7,128 bases of DNA, taken from Candidatus Omnitrophota bacterium. GTDB taxonomy: Bacteria > Omnitrophota > Omnitrophia > Omnitrophales > Aquincolibacteriaceae. Under the pieces are notes generated by a model. That model did not search any database. It was not told the origin of the DNA and saw nothing but the letters and a program-made list of their open reading frames with translations. Of this stretch, positions 1-6,500 are shown piece by piece. Numbering within the stretch: position 1 is the first letter of the stretch; each line of letters starts with the position of its first letter. Location: assembly GCA_023247135.1 (NCBI GenBank), contig JAHFHB010000098.1:1-7128 (forward strand), given 5' to 3'. Both the position numbers and the translations under genes were made by a program.

Positions 1-540
1 CTGGTTCCGGTGGATGCCCGCTCTTTCCTGCATTCACTTGGCGTGATTTTGCGGCAATATCACGATGCCGGCTTTTACCATCTCTACCCGCACTTTGGAA
101 ATTTTGGCCTTAAAGACGGTGCGGATCTGGCGAAAATTATGCCGGCGGATCTTGTGATTCGCGACATGGGCTCGACAAGTGAACGCAGCCGGCTGCCCGG
201 CCCCCCGCAGGAAAAAACGGCGCTGGCAGCGACGCATCGCCTGCTGGATATCACGAAGGTTTTACGCTATTTGCGTAGAACCGACCGGCCTCTTTCAAAT
301 CTTTATACGCTCGAGAAAGAATTCTTGCAGGGCTACTTCGGAGCAGCGGCGGGCGAGCGTGTTTACAAGGATGCGATTTCATACACTTTTTACATGTATC
401 TGGACCCGTATTTTCTGGAAAACCGGTACCGCGATGACGCCGAGGAAGCTGTTTTTGATTTTAACCAGCCGCAGCATGAATCCTACCGGAAATTATTAAA
501 AGAATTAACTGCGGTTGAAGATTCCTCAGAAAACCCCATG
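1..540 (+). other. Domain: C-lobe of a UbiB/ABC1-like degenerate kinase fold
   Basis: Residues 5-35 read as the end of a kinase catalytic loop: a helix (LHSLGVILRQYHDAGFYH) then HLYPHFGN at 27-34. This lines up with the HADPHPGN motif of the UbiB/ABC1/AarF atypical kinase family. D55-M56-G57 follows at the place of the metal-binding DFG, within LVIRDMGST. The catalytic Asp of HADPHPGN is replaced by Tyr29, while the metal-ligand positions Asn34 and Asp55 remain. It could therefore be a pseudokinase, or an enzyme with altered chemistry. The N-lobe lies upstream of the window, so the family's KxGQ motif cannot be checked. Residues 58-180 are mostly helical (for example LLDITKVLRYLRRTDRP) and would be the rest of the C-lobe. 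An aminoglycoside-phosphotransferase-like or LPS-kinase-like fold is the main alternative. Confidence 0.55.
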
Positions 541-3500
541 AGCCGCGCCGAGATGCGGACAAATCCAGAAGCCGCCACTCTGTCTTTTGAGACGGCGCGG
601 CAAAGAGCCGAGAGAATCAAAACGATGGGGCGGCAGGACGTGGCCGCGCTTTTTGCGCATGTCCTTAAAAACGATTTGAACCCCATGAATCTGGCGCTTC
701 AATTTTTTAAAATCGCCGCAGAAAACAAAGTCGCTGTGCCGGATGAGAAAAAGTCCGCCAAAATTCACACTCTCAGCCACCGCGCAGAAAAAGCGGCTGA
801 TTTTCTTGAGGAAGTTACAGAAAATCTTTACTACATCGGGCCTCAAACAGATATGGGAGCGCTTGCCACGCGGCATACGACTCCCGCACTAGGACAAGCT
901 GTGGACGGCTGGACAGAGCGGGATTGGGATTCCGCCAAACTTACCTCCGGCGAAAGGGAGATCTTAAACCAGCAGGGGCTGGATCTGCCCGTGCTTGTTC
1001 CCGCATTGAAAGCGCAATTCCGGAGCTTCTACACCCGCATTCCTCTGGCAGATACGCAGGGTGGTCTGACCATTGATTTTGAAAAACTCGAACCGCAATA
1101 CAGAAAACTCGAAACATTTGTAACGGAAGTCATCCGTGCTTTGCGTGACGGCAATGAATCGATGCGCAGCGTGCTTGCTCGAATGAACATCGAGATGGCT
1201 CCGGCCGCTACCCTGGCCGCCGCGCGCTCTGAGACAAGGGCAGTCATTGAAAATGGAAAACTTGTTGCGGAAACGCCCGGTGATTTTCTCCAGCTGCTCA
1301 AAGAGCAGAAGATTCGTTTGATTTATAACGCACGCGAAGCCGCGCTCTGGGCGGTGCCCGATTACCTGGGCTGGCCGCTGCTGCCGGCCTGGTTTGTTCC
1401 CAAAGTTGAGCTGAAACTTACCGGGCCGGGCTTGCGCAACCGCCCCCGCAGGATTTTTGTGATGCCGGGCCAGCGCGGCTCCATCAAAATATCGGAAGCG
1501 CCGATCGACGCCATAAACACGGGACATCCCGATCAATTTGAGTTTGAAAAAGGTGCATTGCAAACGCTGGCGGAGCTTGTCCCGGATTTGGTACGCGGCC
1601 GCGAAATCTCTCCAATCGTGGAGAGCGGGGTTTTGGATGGCTGGGAATACATGGTTTTAGATACGCCTGCCGATGCAGTCGATTTAATGGATCTGCAGAA
1701 CGATAAAGGCATTTCCTTTCAGCGGCGGCTTGAAATTCTCATCAAGACAGGCCGGATTTTACAAAAGCTCAATCAGGCGGGCTGGATTCACCGCGATGTC
1801 AAACACGAAAACATCCTGGTGGGCGATCACGGCAAAGGCGAGGTTCAGCTGATTGATTTCGGGATTGCACTGCCGGCATCTTCCGTAGCGGGTGAACTGC
1901 ATACGCAAGACATCAAGAAACTTGCCTGGGCGGCAGAGTATTTCTTGACGGATACTCTGATGACCGAATCCTTGGCGCCTGAATTTGTAAAGCGTGAAGA
2001 AATTCATGCTCTTTTAGAGATCCGAAACTGGGATGAATTGCTGGGCCGGCTTGAATCCTGGCGGGCTCGGGCCTCGGCGGAGCCTCGCTCCGAGATGCGG
2101 ATAAGCAGAAATGCAGATCAAGGTAAGAGTCAAGCCGTGAATCCGGGCGAAGAGAATCCGGCTGAAGAGCCGGTTCGATCGCAACTCTTACAAAGGGGCT
2201 TTGCGATGGCTCAGCAAAAAATAATTCTCGACACGGCAGAATGGTTGATTCGCTCATTCAGGCCCTTGGACGAAGCTGAAGACGTGCCCTTGTCGGCGGC
2301 GGAAAGAGAGAAAATGCTGCAATTAGCCAGTTCTGTCTACGCACTGCGGCTGCGAGATATCCCTTGGCGGTTTGGCAAGATCTTCGCCTCCTATTTTCAT
2401 TTCGAGAAAGATTTGATTAAACAAAATGTCAAAACTCCGGTTTTGCGTTGGATTTTTTTACTGCTTCTTTTGCCGCTTTCAGCGGTTGAATCGTTATTGA
2501 ACGAATTCCGCATGGTGATTTTTTCGCGTGCATCCGTATTTGCGCGGCGTTATATCTTTGTGTCTGGCAAGGCGCTGGAAAGACAATTTAAAGCGATCAT
2601 ACTCCATGAATATGGGCACCGCTTTGAAATTGAACTGAACAAACTTGGAACGAACAACGGATTTGTGGCAATCCATCTGCTCGAAAGCGCGCGGGTTCCG
2701 TTCCAGCTAGAGGCCATGGCACAATTTTTCCCCGACAACGCCGTCATGGCCGGAATGCAGGATTTTAAGAGCGGGGGCATGGATCTTGCCATGAGCAATT
2801 TTTTTACACGCAGAAGTTCGGAATTTATCGAAAACTACTTGAAAACAAGCAAGCGCGTTTTATTTAAAGAACGGACTCAGAGCCCTGTGGCAGAAAGAGG
2901 AATCGTTCTATTGCAGAGCGGCTTGCTGATACTAAAGGCCCGGATTCGTGCCTTGTTTGACCGCGAGGCCAAACCGGTACGGCCTAAAGAGTGGTTTCGA
3001 GTCCGCGAAGACTATTACGCTCAAGCCTATTTGGCCGGGGTGGTTGTAGCGCTTGTGTCCTTCGCCTATCCCGCATTAACTGATAAAGCGAAATACCGGT
3101 TAACCAAAAGATTTCTGGCTCTGTCGACCAATTTGGGTCCGGTTTTGGCATGGCATGAATTGAAAAAAGAACAAGAGAGGGTTGATCGAGGCATTCCAGT
3201 AAACGCGGGTTTTGAGCTTGTTCCGAAGTGGACGGCTCTGTACGACATGTTTCTTAAAGAATTTGGCGGGACCATTCCTGCGGTAGAGCTTTTCTCAAAA
3301 CTAGCGTCTCTTTCTGACGTCACGTGTGATGCTGCAGATCGCAACGAGGCTTTGGAAAAGGGCGGTCGGTGGATTCAGCGAAATCGGGGCCAAGATGTTT
3401 TTTCCAATGAGTGGAGATTAACTCGAGTGCGAACTCGCGATGGAAAAGAACTTGAATATCTCTCCCTGGCGATTCAAAAAAGTCCCGGCCAGGATTTTTT

Positions 3501-6500
3501 TGAAATCGCAACCTTGAGGCCACAAGAAGGTGCCAGGCACCCGGACGGGGGACAGGCAGAAAAGGCACGTTCCGAGACAAGAGCAGTCATTGAAAATGGA
3601 AAACTTGTTGCGGAAACATCCGGTGATTTTCTCCGGCTGCTCAAAGAGCGGAAGATTCGTTTGATTTATAACGCACGCGAAGCCGCGCTCCGGATGGTCC
3701 CCGATTACCTGGGCTGGCCGCTGCTGCCGGCCTGGTTTGTTCCCAAAGTTGAACTGAAACTTGCCGGGCCGGGCTTGCGCAATCGTCCCCGCAGGATTTT
3801 TATGATGCCGGGTCAGCGCGGTTCCATAAAAATATCTGAAGCACCGATCGGGGCCATAAACACGGGGCGTCCCGATCAATTTGAGTTTGAAAAAAGCGCA
3901 TTGCAAACGCTGGCGGAACTTGTTCCGGATTTGATGCGTGACCACGAAATCTCTTCGATCGTGGAAAGCGGGATTTTGGACGGCTGGGAATACATGGTTT
4001 TAGATACGCCGGCCGATGCGGTCGATTTAATGAGTTTACAGTACGATGAAAATATTTCATTTCAGCGGCGGCTTGAAATTCTCATCAAGACCGGCCGGAT
4101 TTTACGAAAACTCAATCAGGCGGGCTGGATTCACCGTGATGTCAAACACGAAAATATTCTGGTGGGCGATTCTGGCAATGGCGATGTTCAGCTGATTGAT
4201 TTCGGGATTGCACTGCCGGCATCTTCCGTAGCGGTTGAGCTGCATACGCAAGACATCAAAAAGCTTGCCTGGGAGGCAGAGCATTTCTTGACGGATGCTA
4301 TGCTGGAATCTTTGGCGCCTGAATCCGTAAAGCGTGAAGAAATCCATGCTCTTTTAGAGATTCGAAACTGGGACGAGTTGCTGGGCCGGCTTGAATCCTG
4401 GCGGGCTCGGGCCTCGGCGGAGCCTCGCTCCGAGATGCCTCTCGGCGGGAGCCTCGAGACAACTCGGGCCTCGGCGGAGCCTCGCTCCGAGATGCCTCTC
4501 GGCGGGAGCCTCGAGACAACTCGGGCCTCGGCGGAGCCTCGCTCCGAGATGCGCGCGTCCCCGGCGCTTATTAGTCCCATCAAAATTTATCCGGCCGATG
4601 CCAAGAGCATTCTGAGTCAAACGAGTATTTCAGGCGACCCCTACCCTGAACTGGGGGGGCCTTTAACCACGGACTTGCTCGAGCAAAACGGCATGGCGCC
4701 TGCCTGGAAGCTGATGCTGCAAGAGTTCGGACGAGCGCGGGAATATTATTTCTCCGGCCGTGTTTTTGACATCGACAAGGGGCACGTGGCAACGATCGCC
4801 TATGTGGAAAGCATCAATCCCGACACAGGCAAGCTTTCCCGCGGACGGACCCGGTTTGTAGCACGCACTTATTACCGCAGCCGATCCCACGGCGGGCAAT
4901 GGCGGTTTTTGCCTTCAGGAAAGATTTCCAGAGATCATTCAGGACGTTTAAGAATCAAAAAACTGGGCAAGGGCTACAGCGAAGAGAGTGTCACCCTTGA
5001 CTACGAGATTCAGCACGCGCTTGATTTTATTTTACGCCGGAACACCATTCATCGATTCGAAAATTTTCTGACCCGTTATCTTATTCTTATCGGAACGACA
5101 AAACGTCCGCTCGTTAACGGGGAGGAGAGCGAGGGGGATGATGAGGATGCTCTGTCTTACGACCGTCAGGTGGACGTGAACCCGAGCGGGCCCGTGCTTA
5201 ACTCGGGGCCTTACCCGGGCGAGAGGGAATTGACGCTGCCGGCGCAGTTGGGATTTTCGGATCCACTTATGAAACCGGTTTATAAAAATGTCATTGCGCA
5301 ATTTGACATGCTGAGCGATCTCTATACGGACGGCGTGCCAGACGAATACTTGCAGGGCGACGGACAGCTGACGCGTCTTCTGACACAGCGGCAGGGGAAT
5401 ATAAAATTTACTAAAGTTGATTCGCGAACATTCCCTGCGCACACGCTGAAGTTCTACGGAGTGTTTGGGCAGGTTGTGAAAATGTTGACCGTCACGGAGT
5501 TTGAGGATGGGACAAAGGCGCTTTATCGTTACCCAAGGTGGGAGGATCGGCGGCCGGAAGCTGTAACGTTTGAAAAATCTGACGGCAGTTCTGAAAGTCT
5601 TCGGGTGGATCTGAATGATGATCGCGGCCTTGCCACGGTGGTGCTCCCCAACGGGATGACGCAGGTCTTTGATCAACAGCACGGCCTTATCAAAGAAATC
5701 GTGAATGGTGTTGAACGCGAATACCATTACGGGCTTGTGACGGTGCGCGTTTTACATTCCGCCGATGGGAATCTTGAATACAGCGTGATTCAAGACAAGC
5801 TGGGCCGTGTCATGTACGGGTCTATCATGAATCCGCATTCTCCGCGGACGGCACTGGGTGTCAGGAAAAGCCGGCCAGACTTTTGGGACATGACGGCTCC
5901 CATTTATGAATACGACGACGAAAGCGGCGGGTATGGCGACTTTTTAGACAGTTTTGAAAGTTACGTCAGTCTGTGGCGCTATTATTTGGGTAAAACCCCG
6001 ATGACTCAGGAATTCCGTAAGTTTTTCCCTGAGGTGCCGCTGGACGCAGACGTGGCGTTGATTGCCAACGAACAACAGCCGCCATCTTTTGATCCTATTG
6101 CGATGGTTCCCATCGAACTGGGTCGAGCGGGTTTGGCGAGAGTACATATTTTGATAGGTTCCGCGGGACAAATTCGCTTGGACAAGATTGACGGAGATAC
6201 CTTCGAGGCAGGACACGAATTTGTCTTGCTGGACGGCGGTACTATGACTTTTAGCGGTGGAAGAAAGCCAACGGCAGAGGCGGATCACAAGATTATTTTC
6301 AAGAAAGCTTTCGGAGTGTCGAACAATCATTTCAAAATTTATTTAAAAAGAACCGGAAATACGATCCGGATAGAGTCCAGCGATTTGAAGTCAAAAAACG
6401 GAACTTACTTTCGTGGGCGAGAAATTGGAGAAACACCGGAGTCCCTCCACCAGGTCTCTCTCCCCGCGGAGGCGCGCTCGGAGATGCGGCCAGCCGGCCC

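Larger units (their letters stand above)
2101..3525 (+). other. Module: putative membrane-associated zinc metallopeptidase (HEYGH)
   Basis: Residues 701-1175. A low-complexity linker (NPGEENPAEEPV) leads to helices and then a short hydrophobic run, VLRWIFLLLLLPLSAV (814-829). Next is FKAIILHEYGHRFEIE with H869-E870-x-x-H873, the zinc-binding and catalytic motif of HExxH metallopeptidases. E904 (FQLEAMAQFF), 31 residues on, is a candidate third ligand of gluzincin type. A second hydrophobic stretch, AYLAGVVVALVSFAYPAL (1009-1026), lies downstream, giving an M48-like feel of helices around the active site. The last ~150 residues up to the REP-like DNA are unassigned and become beta-rich (EWRLTRVRTRDGKELEYLSLAIQ). 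The family is unidentified. HExxH alone also occurs by chance, but the hydrophobic lead-in and helix context support it. Confidence 0.65.

Noticed and set aside
179..499. Plus-strand open frame in another phase (106 codons)
   Set aside because: It overlaps the UbiB-like frame, starts without a visible Shine-Dalgarno, and has Arg/Cys-rich composition typical of a shadow frame.
964..1563. Minus-strand open frame (199 codons) and its near-copy at 3418-3945
   Set aside because: The similarity between them only mirrors the duplicated kinase cassette on the + strand, whose frame carries the HRD and DFG motifs.
2194..2259. Start of a separate gene at the ATG near 2206
   Set aside because: The upstream frame is open and continuous with no stop, and no convincing ribosome binding site precedes it.
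3526..3567. Intrinsic terminator at the GC-rich palindrome
   Set aside because: There is no T-tract after the stem on the + strand and the open frame runs through it into kinase copy 2.
4406..4552. CRISPR array
   Set aside because: The 57-bp units are contiguous and identical with no variable spacers, and they keep the reading frame.
4653..4659. Run of seven G as a programmed or erroneous frameshift site
   Set aside because: The frame before and after the run stays open and continuous, and no alternative frame downstream carries domain motifs.
5032..5727. Long minus-strand open frame (231 codons)
   Set aside because: It lies opposite the continuous + strand frame, has no recognisable domain, and is Arg/His-rich as expected from the complement of the coding strand.
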